Shown one piece after another: positions 24,721-37,393 of a stretch of 64,000 nt of DNA. Positions within the stretch are counted from its first letter, which is position 1, and every line of letters begins with the position of its first letter. A program made the translations under genes and the position numbers. The DNA lies in contig CM055095.1 of the NCBI GenBank assembly GCA_029204225.1, forward strand, positions 58,860,865-58,924,864, given 5' to 3'. Under the pieces are notes generated by a model. The model searched no databases and was not told where the DNA came from. It was given only the letters and a program-made list of their open reading frames with translations. The stretch comes from Diphasiastrum complanatum (lineage: Eukaryota; Streptophyta; Lycopodiopsida; Lycopodiales; Lycopodiaceae).

Positions 24721-25785
24721 AAATATATCAGTTGTCATGTACTGAATTCTGCAAAATTTCAGACTTACCTCCTTGTTGAGTATTTTGCTCCTATAGTAGT
24801 GGTATTTAATCTCGATGTGCTTGCTCCGAGAGTAAAATATAGGACTGATCGATAATGCAATAGCATTCTGATTGTCACACTGAATAATTGTTGGAGCAAA
24901 TTGTTTGAGACCAATATCAGACAATAAATTTCTCAACCAAATTGCCTCTTTAGTAGCTTGAGAGGCTGCAATGTACTCTGATTCTATAGATGACATTGCA
25001 ATGGAGGTTTATTTTCGACTGTTCCAAGATATTGGACCATTATTGAAGGAGGACAAGTCCAGAAGTCGATCTTCTGGTGTCGATATCGCCTACCCAATGG
25101 GTATCTATATGTCTATGAAGTATATGGATATCGGATGAATCGACATCACCATAGCAGATACAAAGGTCAATAGTAGCCCATATATATCTGATTACTCTAA
25201 AAAGAGCTTTCCAGTGAATCATTCCATGGTTGGCCATGTATTGACTCAAGGACCTGATGACGTATGCAAGATCAGGCATGGTAGAGATTATTGCATACAT
25301 CAGAAATCCGATAATTGAATCATATGGATATCCCTTCATTTAGACCTTCTCCTCATTGGTCAAAGAGCATTGCTCCTTGGAAAATTTTAGACCTAGATCC
25401 ATGGGGTTATTTATAAACTTGCAATTCATGAAATTGAAGTTCATCGGCAAATATAGAAGTACCTCCGTTGGGTGATATAGAGAAGTCTTCTGCCTCTGCC
25501 TCTGTGGATCTGAATCCCGAGATAGTAATGCGCTCTTCCAAATCCGTCATCTCGAATATTTGGGATAGCATCATCTTGGTATCCTTTTTCAGTTCGATAT
25601 TGTTGTTGAACAACAACATATCACCCACGTAGAGTGTGATGATGACAAAGAATTGATTAATAGCTTTGAAATATATATCACAATCTGCAGAGCTTGGTTC
25701 AAATCCATGATCGATCAAGAATGTGTTGATTCGATGGAACTATGCTCTGGATGATTGCTTCAAATTGTACAATGCCCATGACTGG
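24610..25785 (-). pseudogene. Copia RT-RNase H fragment
   Basis: From 25785 down, the RT pieces are ALYNLKQSSRA, IDHGFEPSSADCDIYF and FVIITLYVGDMLLF, where the YVDD box reads YVGD. RNase H follows (HWVGDIDTRRSTSG, SSIESEYIAASQATKEAIW, SRSKHIEIKYHY). Several frame breaks (near 25590-25400, 25340 and 25030) and the changed active site make it inactive. It is close to the copia copies at 45741 and 49092. Confidence 0.88.
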
Positions 25786-26345
25786 TCTCGGGTAGCGTGT
25801 CCACGCTAGGGATCGGTAGACCAACAACCCATAAGTTAATTGTGACTATAAGGGAATTGGGGCCCTTATGTGTACATGGTCATAATTAATGGTTGTAGGC
25901 CTAAACACTTGATGGTGTATTGGTATGGGTCTATCAGTGAGTCATTGGGGAACTGGATGACGTGGCCCAGATAGCCTATAGAGGTGTCCAGTGAGGTGTC
26001 ACAGTGCACTACTAGTGGTGCATGGGCCTTGGAGGGTATAAGTATACATGCTGGGCTCTCACTAGTGTATGCTTGATAGCATGACCGGTGGCAGGATGTT
26101 GTTGGTGTGATGCCTCACTCCTCTTTGAGATTGATATATAGCTTGGGGGCTAGATCCGTTCGATCTAGGTTTGGTTAGGTCGGTTTGTCCACCACCAGGT
26201 TCCCTTGTGTTGCTTGTGATTGGCATGCTTAGAATAGGATCCTTGGATTGAGGACTTTATACCAGCGGTCCATTAAGAAGCCCGAAGGGCTTCATTCTGC
26301 AGCCTGATGGAATAATTTTCTCTCTTAAAACGCCTATAAAAAGAT
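25786..26345 (+). repeat. LTR-like sequence related to the copia LTR at 43302
   Basis: It shares CTTGGGGGCTAGATCC and the following GATCTAGG-TTGGTT block with 43767-43810, and has a TATA-like GTATAAGTATAC near 26037. No PBS follows. A small perfect hairpin, GAAGCCC-GAA-GGGCTTC, lies near 26278. Its ends are not determined. Confidence 0.55.
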
Positions 26346-27100
26346 AGTTTCATTGTTTATTATTAATCTAAACAAGCTTAGAGCTAGTAGAGAAATAGTG
26401 CTTAAAGATAAAGTCACTCTTGTAAGTTGTTTGGCCATATATTTCTTTTATATCTTAGTTTGGTATTTAGAAAGTGTTTAGGGTTAAGGAAATATCCCGT
26501 ATTGAATAGTTAGCGTTCTCTCTCTCAAGTCTGCGATCTTGAACACTCTTGAGCATTCTATGTCAATTCCTTAGAGTTGATTAGAGATTGCTATTGTGCT
26601 TACTACTTATCAGTAGTTGCGCTTAATTCAGACTTATATTTAGCTGCTCAGAGATAGCTTAGAGTACTCGATTTTGATTCGCAACTTGTTGTACTCATTT
26701 ACATCTGTTTCGTTTTCATACTGAAACAAAACTATCTTCTTATTGCGTTCAACTTTGTCTCAGCATGTATGCATTTCTATAATTTTTTGCGACTGATTAT
26801 TTATCTGATAATTCAATGCTTTAATGTTTGGCTACGAAATCACTGTAGTACTAATGATCTCAAAATTAGTTACTATAAGATGAAACGTGATTTTTATGAC
26901 TATTGTTTTGTTTGAAATTGATAGACGTAGTCGTGCATAGAGAAAGAAAAAGATATTTTATTCCGTTGCACACAATAAGTTTTATTTCTTGTCGTTCGAA
27001 TTCTTTTTATTTGACCTATCTTAGACACATCGCTTTCCAATACAACACACATAGCTTGAATCTTATGTTGCACAATTGGTACAAAAACTAGGATACCCAA
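26346..27100 (+). repeat. Copia LTR-type sequence, homologous to 48071-48660 (-)
   Basis: The stretch 26500-26980 aligns in reverse orientation with 48660-48130, including the block AATTGATAGACGTAGTC. No coding sequence is attached here. It could be a solo or partial LTR, and its borders are uncertain. Confidence 0.6.
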
Positions 27101-27470
27101 TGGTTCAAAACCATTATAGACGATTGTCGAAAATTGTCAAGTTTGTAATGAAACGTCAAAGAGTTCTTGACATTTTTCGACAACACATGGTATGCATGTT
27201 GAAACTACCCGCCGAAACGAGATTTTGCACACACTTTAACACACTCAATCACTGCTCCGAAAAAAAAAAATGAAATCATGAAGACTTTTGTCTGTACATT
27301 ATTTTTTGATTGGGAGGAGGGTCAAGTGATGAGAGTGAAAATTGAAAGTTGAGGCTTTGCATACAAAGCTTGCAAACTCTCGTTTTTGGGACGGAGTATG
27401 TGATGCTTACCATGTCATGATGCTAGTAATGTATGGTGTGCATCAATTGGACTCAAATCTACCAAACGTC
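27101..27470. other. Unassigned interval
   Basis: I see no gene or named repeat in this stretch, apart from an A run near 27259. Confidence 0.5.
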
Positions 27471-28332
<862 letters not shown>

Positions 28333-28941
28333 GTATCCCCCACCAAAACTGGTGGCAGTCCCATGACACCTCACAAGATTTATTTATTTGGGGCTCTAGT
28401 TGGCCTCGTGTCTTGCTGAACCTTCTCTATGAATTCCAAGCATGCCATGTTGAAGTCTTTCTTGTGCGATAAAAAGCACTTATTCGCCCCGGCAATCCAT
28501 TTTGATGTGGTCCATGTCATAAATCTTGATTCTCATTGTCCGCTCAACATCGCAGCACGATAGTACAATCTGGCAAGTGGCAACTGATCTTGAACACTGT
28601 CAGCGAACGCCATTGGTTTATTTGGATCAAAAGCCAATTGAGGTAGGCAATCATCCCATCTTATGGACGCCAGCATTGTCAAATTGTTCACAAAATGCAT
28701 GGATTGTCTAACGGTCGGATGTGACAAATGTCGATACTCGGCCACATAAAACTGTAAGGCCCTATTGAGATCAACCAATATCTGCTAATTGAAAATTTGG
28801 TGAATTATGGGCCAATTGGGAGTATATATACTGATTTGATCCAAAGGAATCCCCAAATCTTTCCACTTATTGCATCTTGGCATTGGTAAATAGTAAGGAT
28901 CTACTCGCAGTTGGCGAGGGCTGTCAACATAACTCTTGATG
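28333..28941 (-). pseudogene. End of ORF3 and PPT of the minus-strand Athila-like element
   Basis: After the copia insertion this is the continuation of 37394-42957. The last ORF3 part ends ...RLYYRAAMLSGQ at 28533. About 200 bp of untranslated sequence follow, then the PPT GGTGGGGG next to the LTR start. At 28921-28941 it shares a repeated target sequence with 37394-37415. Confidence 0.78.
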
Positions 28942-29593
28942 GAAAATTGTCAACATTTCCTAGCTAGTTTGAGGCCTAAATTGGCTAAAATTGTAAATAG
29001 TTTTGGTTCTGGAGTTTCACACGTGTGAACCAGGCCACAATGTTTTTATTTACTGTATTTTTTCAGTATGATGAAGTGTCAAACTTCATACCCTTCAAAA
29101 TGAGACCATTTTGATGTATTTTGGTCATATAAGCCATTTTTAGCTATTTTTCCTATATAGGGAATATCTAGGGTCAAGTACCTTCTAGAGAGAGGAGAGA
29201 GAGTCATCTTCCTCATCCATAAATAGTAGGGAAGTCGTGGAGAACAGGTTGGAGAAACCTTTTGTATGCTTCATTGAGATCAATAGATCATTGTCATTGT
29301 TTCTTCCTCCATTGAGAGCATTGTTGTGTGTATTGTCTTCAAGCTATTGTGTATGATCTTAGGTGCTTTCCAAAAGTGGTAGGCTGATGTATTATGGACT
29401 GTATAATGCTATTTTGGGCCGCACTTGATGTTTATGGAAGTTTCCATTTGTGATAAATGCTTTTTGATCAAGTTCTTTGCATTCTAGGTAGCATAGAATG
29501 TGTTGCCAATTCCTAGCTTATGTAGTTTGGAGTGCAAGCATTCAAGCCAATGATCTTGGAGTTTAGATCCACTTAGGATCTGTATTTTTCACA
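28942..29593 (+). repeat. Copia 5' LTR, lacking the first three bases
   Basis: It starts GAAAATTGTC, where the 3' LTR and the solo LTR at 15083 have TGTGAAAATTGTC, and ends TTTTTCACA. A possible TATA box, CTATATAGGG, lies near 29153. Confidence 0.92.
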
Positions 29594-29605
29594 TGGTATC
29601 AGAGC
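29594..29605 (+). other. Primer binding site, tRNA-iMet
   Basis: TGGTATCAGAGC sits directly after the LTR end CACA. Confidence 0.95.
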
Positions 29606-30765
29606 TGGTTGGCTTCTATTTACAGTAAGTATTCCATTTTTGGTGATATTTGGATGTTTGATCAAGTTCTAGCATGATTTTGCATTGCTTTGTTGATCAA
29701 ATCTTACTAACCTTTGTTTTGTGAGTTGAACTTGTGGATCAAAAGCATATTTCAGGTCTATTGAAGATCAGAGGCTGAAAAGAGACTATTTTGGATCAGA
29801 TCATAACACCTAATCATTTGTGATTGTGAGGCTTGTGCATATTCAATACTAACAATGTTCTTTTCAATCCTATTGTTGACAATCTCCATTCTTGGATGAA
29901 CACTCTCCTTAAGTGGATGAAACTTCTCCTTAAGTGGATGACAAATGCTCTTTTGAGTGAGTTGTAATTCTCCTAAAGGCTGAGCAAAGCTCCCATTTGG
30001 ATGAAAGATCCCCTTTTTTGGGTGAACATATTGTAAGCTCCATTGTGAAGAGCATATTGTAAAGATTGTCATCAATTTTGGCATAAATTTTGGTGTACTT
30101 TGTTGAGCATGTAAGTAACTCTCCTTATGTAATTTGATTGGAGCATTTGCTGGAAGGTGTTAACCATTATGCAAGTGTGTTTTCAGGTTCTTAACAGGTT
30201 GAGGAACATTCTCATGTGAAGTGATCTTAGATCTACATCTAAACACCAAGATTTGACAAGATAGTGAAGCTAGTCTTGTGATTCACTAAGTGTGCTCATT
30301 CATTCACCTCTAAATCTTGTATTTATCACTTGCTGAAGTTTATAAACTTTTAGAAGTGTGGTTTACATGTGGTTTTACAGGTTGAATCAATATCTTAGTG
30401 TGTTGATCATATGTTGATCAAGTTTGTTCATTACTAGGTAATCTTGGCATCCTAGTTTTGGGTATTTTCTAAGAATGCAAGTAACTCTTCACACCATAAC
30501 TTGATTTGGTCACTTGCTGGAAAGTTTGAGAGCTTAAGCAAGAGTGTGTTCAGGTTGGTTTGATTTTGTAATCCATTCTTAGTGTGTGCAAAGTGTTGCA
30601 TGTGTTTCAATCTTCCTTTCTATGCTTGGAAACCATCTAGGTTCAAGATAGAAGTGTTTTAGGGTCCTAAATCTTCATAGATCTCTTTATCTATCATTTG
30701 TTGAGAGAAAAGTGAGTGCTAAGTGCTTTAGGACAGAACCTAAAAGTTGAAGAAACATTAGAATC
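29606..30765 (+). other. Copia leader
   Basis: About 1.16 kb before gag with no recognisable coding sequence. Such leaders hold dimerisation and packaging signals in related elements. None can be pinpointed here. Confidence 0.6.
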
Positions 30766-31614
30766 ATGGCTTCCAATGGTGGGATCATGCTAGAGTCTAG
30801 TGAAAGGTTGAGTTCATCAAACTACTCTACTTGGAAAGTGAGGATGGAGTCCTTACTTGAGTTGAATGAACTCATGGACATAGTTGCAGAAATTGAAGAG
30901 AGACCTCTCACACTTCAAGAGCAACAAAGGTTTGATAAGAAGGCCAAAAGGGCTCTTCATATCATTAAAATGAATGTTACAAATGAACTTCTCAAGGAAG
31001 TTGGAAAGTGTCAAAGTGCAAGTGAGGCATGGAATGCCTTAAAGAAGCTCTTTGAATCAAAGTCCACATCTAGGGTATTGACCCTAAGGAGACAAATATT
31101 TTCTAGTAGGCAAAGAGAGGGTGAAAGTGCTCATGCATTTATCTTGAGAGTTAAGTCCCTAAGTGATGATTTAGCATGCATTGATGAGAACATAAAAGAT
31201 GGTGAAATAGTCCAAGTTATGTTGAATGGTTTGCTAAATGAACATGCTAACCTTGTGCAAAGTTTTGCCATTCAAAGAGTCTTGCCAAGTGTGGTTGACT
31301 TGCAAGAAATCTTATTGGCTGAAGAACATAGGTTGCAATCAAAGCTTGATGGTGCATCCTTGCAAGGTGGAGGTGAAGAGGCTTTCTTCACAAAAGGCAA
31401 ATTCAAGGGCAAAGGTAAAGGCAAAGGGAAATGGTCCAAAGGTGGTAACTTTGATCATGATGATCACTCTTCCTCTTCCTCTTCTACTAAGAACAATAAG
31501 TCAAAGTTCAAGTGCTTTTATTGTGGGATAAAAGGTCATTTTGCAAATGAATGTTATAAGAAGAAAAGAGAGCAAGGAGAGAGGCAAGGAAATCTTACAG
31601 AGGAGGTCCAGTGA
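30766..31614 (+). CDS. Copia Gag (capsid and nucleocapsid)
   Basis: An open 282-codon frame. The N-terminal half has the copia gag pattern (LSSSNYSTWKVRMESLL, then ALHIIKMNV and EAWNALKKLFESKS at about residues 87-108). Residues about 208-225 are lysine/glycine-rich. A zinc knuckle CFYCGIKGHFANEC lies at about residues 250-263. It packages element RNA into cytoplasmic particles. In relatives gag is fused to or followed closely by protease. Here the last few residues and the stop come from foreign sequence that begins around 31607, so Gag and Pol are separated by about 2 kb. The start codon is chosen because it opens the conserved region. Confidence 0.92.
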   Translation: MASNGGIMLESSERLSSSNYSTWKVRMESLLELNELMDIVAEIEERPLTLQEQQRFDKKAKRALHIIKMNVTNELLKEVGKCQSASEAWNALKKLFESKSTSRVLTLRRQIFSSRQREGESAHAFILRVKSLSDDLACIDENIKDGEIVQVMLNGLLNEHANLVQSFAIQRVLPSVVDLQEILLAEEHRLQSKLDGASLQGGGEEAFFTKGKFKGKGKGKGKWSKGGNFDHDDHSSSSSSTKNNKSKFKCFYCGIKGHFANECYKKKREQGERQGNLTEEVQ

Positions 31615-31895
31615 GTGTGCGGCACATGGAGTCCACACAACGGAGGGTACTCTACCATAAGAAGCTCCCCCGTACCGCGGCAGTTGGATGCATTGTCCGT
31701 CACAACCTTTCACGATCAATTCATACGATCAGTTCACAACTTGGAAACACATTGCAATCAATAGAAAACTACGCAAAACTTTTGTATCAACATTAAGCAG
31801 TAAATGACCAAGCAGCCAATGAAAGAAAATTTACCTGGACAACGCGTTGTGGCCCGACCTCCTCTATCGCTGCGCAGATGATGCCGTAAATGTAC
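31615..31895 (-). pseudogene. hAT-type transposase (DUF659-like) fragment with a retained intron
   Basis: On the minus strand EVGPQRVVQ (near 31840) is followed by GTAAAT...GAAAG, a plausible roughly 125-bp intron. It continues VVTDNASNC, and after a frameshift VVWTPCAAHSLDLL (near 31650). This is the signature of the DUF659 region of plant hAT-derived transposases. Only one short region is present. Confidence 0.75.
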
Positions 31896-31904
31896 TCGGT
31901 TGCT

Positions 31905-32428
<524 letters not shown>

Positions 32429-32737
32429 AAAACAATGTAACTAGTTTCACCATATTTTGACAATTTGCACACATTCACATGAAATTACTCAAATATGAGG
32501 TAGAACAAGTAAAGTAACTTTGAACAACACTTCATGTCTGCTCCCTTGACCGTAATTCTATGTGTAGAATGATCTATATTTGCTATTTTTGGATCCACAT
32601 GTGTGAAATACATTAGTTTGCACACTTGAAAAAAGTGTCTTATCCACTTGCCTTCCCTTTGATGTTCTTGACTAGCTCCAAATTGTCACTTTTCATGTTG
32701 TGTTGTTGAAGCCCTTCGAGATCAACCTCTTGATCCT

Positions 32738-33244
32738 TCACGTGACCACCATCAAAGCCATTGAATTAGACTTTTTTTTTTCAGATCCATTAGTTGCTTC
32801 CATTTTATGAAAACCACCATTCACTTGCATAGCCTCATCTACACAAGAAAATTCACCAAAATATGTGAGAAATGCAAAATGAGTAACTTTCACTTTCTTA
32901 CCATTCTCATCATATGTGAGCCTCAAAATTTTTTGTCTTTGCTTTGATGTCCTCCTTGGCTTTTGACTTGAAGATACTTCTTCACCATCATCATCCAAAG
33001 ACAACAAAGCTTCGTCCCAAAAAGGTTTAGGAAGATTAGCACCTAACCTCATAGCTTTGGCTCTTTCACATAAGGTTCTATTCTTCCTCTCTGCTACTCC
33101 ATTTTGTTGTGATATTCTTGCCTCAAAAAGATGACTAGGTCTCAAATAGATGGGATTGGCAAGCTTTTTCTTGAGTTTATGGATCAAACAAGCAAGATAG
33201 AGATCAAAGTAGATGTGTCCAACCAGGTTGGGTGCCCTACCCAC
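32738..33244 (-). pseudogene. Copia integrase-end to RT-linker fragment
   Basis: On the minus strand, QQNGVAERKNRTLCERAKAM is the end of the copia integrase core. It is joined to a linker like that of the host element (SQKPRRTSKQRQKILRLTYDENGKK). The part between them (about 90 residues in the host pol) is deleted. The similarity to the host copia pol suggests a sister family. Confidence 0.85.
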
Positions 33245-33569
33245 CTTGATTCAATTGGCTATAACTTTTTATTGTAAGATCCAATTGATTTGAAACCAAT
33301 TGCTGCACAATCTTGACTCTACTAGCTTTCAAACAAGCTATCTAGCATGAATTTGGATCTAACTTCAAAGCAAACTATCCAAATAAAATTGGTTGTTCTT
33401 CACTCTGAGCACTGGTTTTTGTAGAGTACCAAATATAGTCTAATCAATTTGATAATGAACCCTCTTGATCCAAAAATCTCAAAGATAGTATGGGAGATGC
33501 AATCTACATTCTCTAGGTCTTGATTTCAATGAACATTTTCATACATATGATAAGTGATGCATCAAACAC

Positions 33570-33660
33570 TTAGGTAGGCCCTGATACCATATGTGAAAAT
33601 TCACACTTGTGGAAATTCCCTAATGTGTGATTATGATCTCCTAAGCTTGTGAATCACTTG
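33570..33660 (-). repeat. Reverse copia PBS and LTR edge
   Basis: On the minus strand, an LTR-like end AATTTTCACATA is followed by TGGTATCAGG (33589-33580), an iMet-type primer site. This marks the 5' edge of another, minus-oriented copia whose remaining LTR is only about 70 bp. Confidence 0.65.
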
Positions 33661-33662
33661 TT

Positions 33663-36600
33663 ATGACTTCAAGTTTGTTAGCCAACATAGATGATAATGA
33701 TCCTTGGTGGATTGATAGTGGAGCCTCATCTCACATGACAAGACATAAGGAATACTTTACATCCTTATTGTCTTATGAGGGAGAAGGTAACATCATCTAC
33801 ACTGCAAATGATGGTCAATGTGACATCAAAGGCATAGGCACTATTCCTATTTCCCTTTCAACAAATAGGAAAGCAAATCTTGAAAATGTTTTGTACATTC
33901 CTTCAATCACTAAGAATTTGCTTAGTGTAAGTCAAATGATTGACAAAGGACTTGATGTGGAGTTCATTGGAGATGCATGTTTGATAAGTAAATGTGGATC
34001 CTTGATTGCTCAAGGTAGGAGGCATGGTAAACTTTTCAAGCTTGATGCATGTGTGATCTCTAATCATGAAGGATGTATGGCTAGGGAGCAATTGACAAAC
34101 CAAGAAGTTTGGCACAAGAGGTTGGGCCATCCCAACTTCAAATCTTTGGAGGTAATGGCAAAGAAAGAGCTTGTTCTTGGTCTCCCTAAAAGTCTTGTTG
34201 CAAACAATAGTGTTTGTGAACATTGTGCCTTGTCCAAATCTCATAGACTTGCTTATTCTAGATCTACTTCTAGATCTAAAGAAGCTTTTCAACTTGTGCA
34301 TTCTGATATTCATTCTTCTAGTACAACTAGCAATGGTGGGGCAAAGATGTATGCAACTTTCATTGATGACTTTAGTAGGTATACTTGGATCTATCTTCTT
34401 AAAAGTAAGGATGAAGTGTTTGCTGCATTTGTCAAGTTCAAGAATGAAATGGAAAACCAATTCAATACAAAGATCAAATGCTTAAGATCTGATAATGGAG
34501 GGGAATACACCTCAAATAGGTTCAAAGACTTTTGTATAGCACATGGGATTAAGAGGGAGATGTCTAGTCCTAGGACTCCACAACAGAATGGAGTGGCCGA
34601 GAGGAAGAATAGAACCCTTTGTGAATGTGCCAAGGCAATGAGACTACATGCTAATCTTGCTAAGTCTTTTTGGGGGGAAGCTTTAGCATGTGCTAACTAT
34701 CTATGTAATAGATGGACAAGTGCTTCCTTGGATGGTAAAACTCCTCATGAGGTTCTTTATGGTAGAAGGCCGAGTGTCAAGCATTGTAGGATCTTTGGAT
34801 GTACATGTTTTGTCAATATCACACTTGATGATAGAACTAAAGAAGATCCTTCATCAAAGAAGGGTGTGTTTGTTGGCTATAGTGAAGTAAGCAAGGCTTA
34901 CAAAGTGTACATTCCTTCTACAAAGAAAGTTGTCATAAGTAGGGATGTCATCTTTCATGAAGAGAATGTTTCCAATGTTGTTGATGTTGATGTTGATGTG
35001 CCTACTAATCATCATGATGTGCAAGATGTCTTGGATGAAGATGGAGATGCCACTCCAAAGCAAACTTCAAGGAAGACTCAAAGGCAAAGGGCTAAGCCAT
35101 CAAGGCTAACCTATGATGAAAAAGGAAAGCAAGTGGTGGACAACTCTAACCTTGCTTTTCTTACCTCTTTTGATGAACCAACTTGTGTAGGTGAAGCAAT
35201 TCAAAAGAAGGAATGGATCCAAGCCATGGATCATGAGCATCAAGCACTCATCAAAAGCAACACATGGAGGTTGGTAAAGCTTCCAAAGGACAAGAAGGCA
35301 ATTGGTTGTAAGTGGATCTTCAAGATCAAGACAAATCAAGATGGATCAATCAACAAGTACAAGGCAAGGTTGGTGGCAAAGGGGTATGCTCAAGAATATG
35401 GTATTGACTATGATGAGACCTTTGCACCCGTGGCAAAGATGGTAACTATTCGAATCCTAATCTCTCTTGCAACTCTTTATGATTGGGATATGTGGCAAAT
35501 GGATGTTACTAATGCCTTATTGAATGGTGATCTTGAAGAAGATATTTACATGGAGCAACCCGAGGGCTATGTTTCACATGATGAGCCTAATCATGTGTGC
35601 TATCTCCAAAAGAGTTTGTATGGGCTAAAGCAAGCACCAAGGAGTTGGTATGCTAAGCTCAATTCCTTCTTACTTTCTCAAAACTTTGTTATGAGTGAGT
35701 ATGATCATTCTCTCTACTTTAGATTGAATGAAAATGATATCACTTTACTTTTGATCTATGTTGATGACATTATCTTAAGTGGTGGTAACAATCTAGATAT
35801 AGATGAAATCAAGATGGCACTCAAAAGAGAGTTTGAAATTCAAGATCTTGGTAAACTTCATTATATCTTAGGAATAGAGATTATTAGAACTTCTAAATCT
35901 ACATTCATATGTCAAGAAAAGTATGTTAACTCTATTCTAAAAAGGTTTCATATGGAAGATTGTAAAGTTGTTTCTACTCCTATGGAATCAAATGTAAAGC
36001 TAACTACAAGAAGTAATGAAAGATCCTTCAAGGACATTACTCTCTATAGAAAGCTAATAGGATCTCTTATATGGTTAACCATCACAAGACCTGATCTAAG
36101 CTTTGTGGTTGGTAAACTAAGTCAATTTATGCAAGATCCTAGTGAGGCTCATTGGAAGCTAGGAAAGAGAGTACTTAGATACATCTCGGGATCTAGAGAT
36201 TTTGGCATCTTGTATGGAGGTACTACACCTAACCTTTGTGGATTTTCAGATTCAGATTTTGCAGGTGATCAAATGGATAGGAAGTCAACAAGTGCCTTTG
36301 CAATCTATCTTGGAGATGGAGTGGTCTCATGGCTATCAAAGAAGCAACCAACTATCTCTCTATCTTCCACCGAAGCCGAGTACAAGGCATTAACAACATG
36401 CACCAAGGAGATTCTTTGGATCAAGAGGATGTTATTGGATCTTCACTTGCTGGAACCAGAGAAGACTCCAATCATACTTTGTGATAACCTTTCAGCCCAA
36501 AGCTTGGCAAGCAATCCTGTTTTTCATGCAAGGAGCAAGCACATTGAGATTGCTCACCATTTTGTGAGAGATCAAGTCATTGCCAAAGAGGTGGAGCTTC

Positions 36601-36743
36601 AACATGTCTCTTCAAAGGAGTGTGTGGCTGATATCTTCACCAAACCATTGGGAAAGGACCTATATTTAATGCATAGATCTAATCTTGGAATGTGCTCAAA
36701 GACTATGTTGAAACTAGCATCCAATGTTGAAGAGGGAGTGTGA
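33663..36743 (+). CDS. Copia Pol: protease, integrase, RT, RNase H
   Basis: An uninterrupted 1026-codon frame. Protease site DSGA at residues 18-21. Integrase zinc region WHKRLGHPNFKS...CEHC near 151-190. Catalytic triad D215, D277 and E313, with the standard 35-residue spacing between the last two. The GVAERKNR motif surrounds E313. RT runs from about residue 520, with YVDD at 699-702. RNase H carries SDSDFAGDQMDRKSTS and SSTEAEYKAL. All key residues are present, so the enzyme set could be active. The first Met follows the foreign insert and lies just before protease, so Pol lacks its normal fusion to Gag. The stop TGA at 36741-36743 is formed by the first bases of the 3' LTR (TGTGA). Confidence 0.95.
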   Translation: MTSSLLANIDDNDPWWIDSGASSHMTRHKEYFTSLLSYEGEGNIIYTANDGQCDIKGIGTIPISLSTNRKANLENVLYIPSITKNLLSVSQMIDKGLDVEFIGDACLISKCGSLIAQGRRHGKLFKLDACVISNHEGCMAREQLTNQEVWHKRLGHPNFKSLEVMAKKELVLGLPKSLVANNSVCEHCALSKSHRLAYSRSTSRSKEAFQLVHSDIHSSSTTSNGGAKMYATFIDDFSRYTWIYLLKSKDEVFAAFVKFKNEMENQFNTKIKCLRSDNGGEYTSNRFKDFCIAHGIKREMSSPRTPQQNGVAERKNRTLCECAKAMRLHANLAKSFWGEALACANYLCNRWTSASLDGKTPHEVLYGRRPSVKHCRIFGCTCFVNITLDDRTKEDPSSKKGVFVGYSEVSKAYKVYIPSTKKVVISRDVIFHEENVSNVVDVDVDVPTNHHDVQDVLDEDGDATPKQTSRKTQRQRAKPSRLTYDEKGKQVVDNSNLAFLTSFDEPTCVGEAIQKKEWIQAMDHEHQALIKSNTWRLVKLPKDKKAIGCKWIFKIKTNQDGSINKYKARLVAKGYAQEYGIDYDETFAPVAKMVTIRILISLATLYDWDMWQMDVTNALLNGDLEEDIYMEQPEGYVSHDEPNHVCYLQKSLYGLKQAPRSWYAKLNSFLLSQNFVMSEYDHSLYFRLNENDITLLLIYVDDIILSGGNNLDIDEIKMALKREFEIQDLGKLHYILGIEIIRTSKSTFICQEKYVNSILKRFHMEDCKVVSTPMESNVKLTTRSNERSFKDITLYRKLIGSLIWLTITRPDLSFVVGKLSQFMQDPSEAHWKLGKRVLRYISGSRDFGILYGGTTPNLCGFSDSDFAGDQMDRKSTSAFAIYLGDGVVSWLSKKQPTISLSSTEAEYKALTTCTKEILWIKRMLLDLHLLEPEKTPIILCDNLSAQSLASNPVFHARSKHIEIAHHFVRDQVIAKEVELQHVSSKECVADIFTKPLGKDLYLMHRSNLGMCSKTMLKLASNVEEGV
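36729..36738 (+). other. Copia polypurine tract
   Basis: GAAGAGGGAG directly precedes the 3' LTR and is still inside the pol reading frame. Confidence 0.85.
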
Positions 36744-37393
36744 AAATTGTCAACATTTCCTAGCTAGTTTGAGGCCTAAATTGGCTAAAATTGTAAATAG
36801 TTTTGGTTCTGGAGTTTCACACGTGTGAACCAGGCCACAATGTTTTTATTTACTGTATTTTTTCAGTATGATGAAGTGTCAAACTTCATACCCTTCAAAA
36901 TGAGACCATTTTGATGTATTTTGGTCATATAAGCCATTTTTAGCTATTTTTCCTATATAGGGAATATCTAGGGTCAAGTACCTTCTAGAGAGAGGAGAGA
37001 GAGTCATCTTCCTCATCCATAAATAGTAGGGAAGTCGTGGAGAACAGGTTGGAGAAACCTTTTGTATGCTTCATTGAGATCAATAGATCATTGTCATTGT
37101 TTCTTCCTCCATTGAGAGCATTGTTGTGTGTATTGTCTTCAAGCTATTGTGTATGATCTTAGGTGCTTTCCAAAAGTGGTAGGCTGATGTATTATGGACT
37201 GTATAATGCTATTTTGGGCCGCACTTGATGTTTATGGAAGTTTCCATTTGTGATAAATGCTTTTTGATCAAGTTCTTTGCATTCTAGGTAGCATAGAATG
37301 TGTTGCCAATTCCTAGCTTATGTAGTTTGGAGTGCAAGCATTCAAGCCAATGATCTTGGAGTTTAGATCCACTTAGGATCTGTATTTTTCACA
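36739..37393 (+). repeat. Copia 3' LTR
   Basis: 655 bp, TGTGAAAA...TTTTCACA. It is the same length as the solo LTR at 15083 and matches the 5' LTR throughout apart from the missing TGT there. Confidence 0.95.

Noticed and set aside
33903-34460. 185-codon minus-strand frame
   Set aside because: It lies wholly opposite the intact copia pol and shows no family signature.
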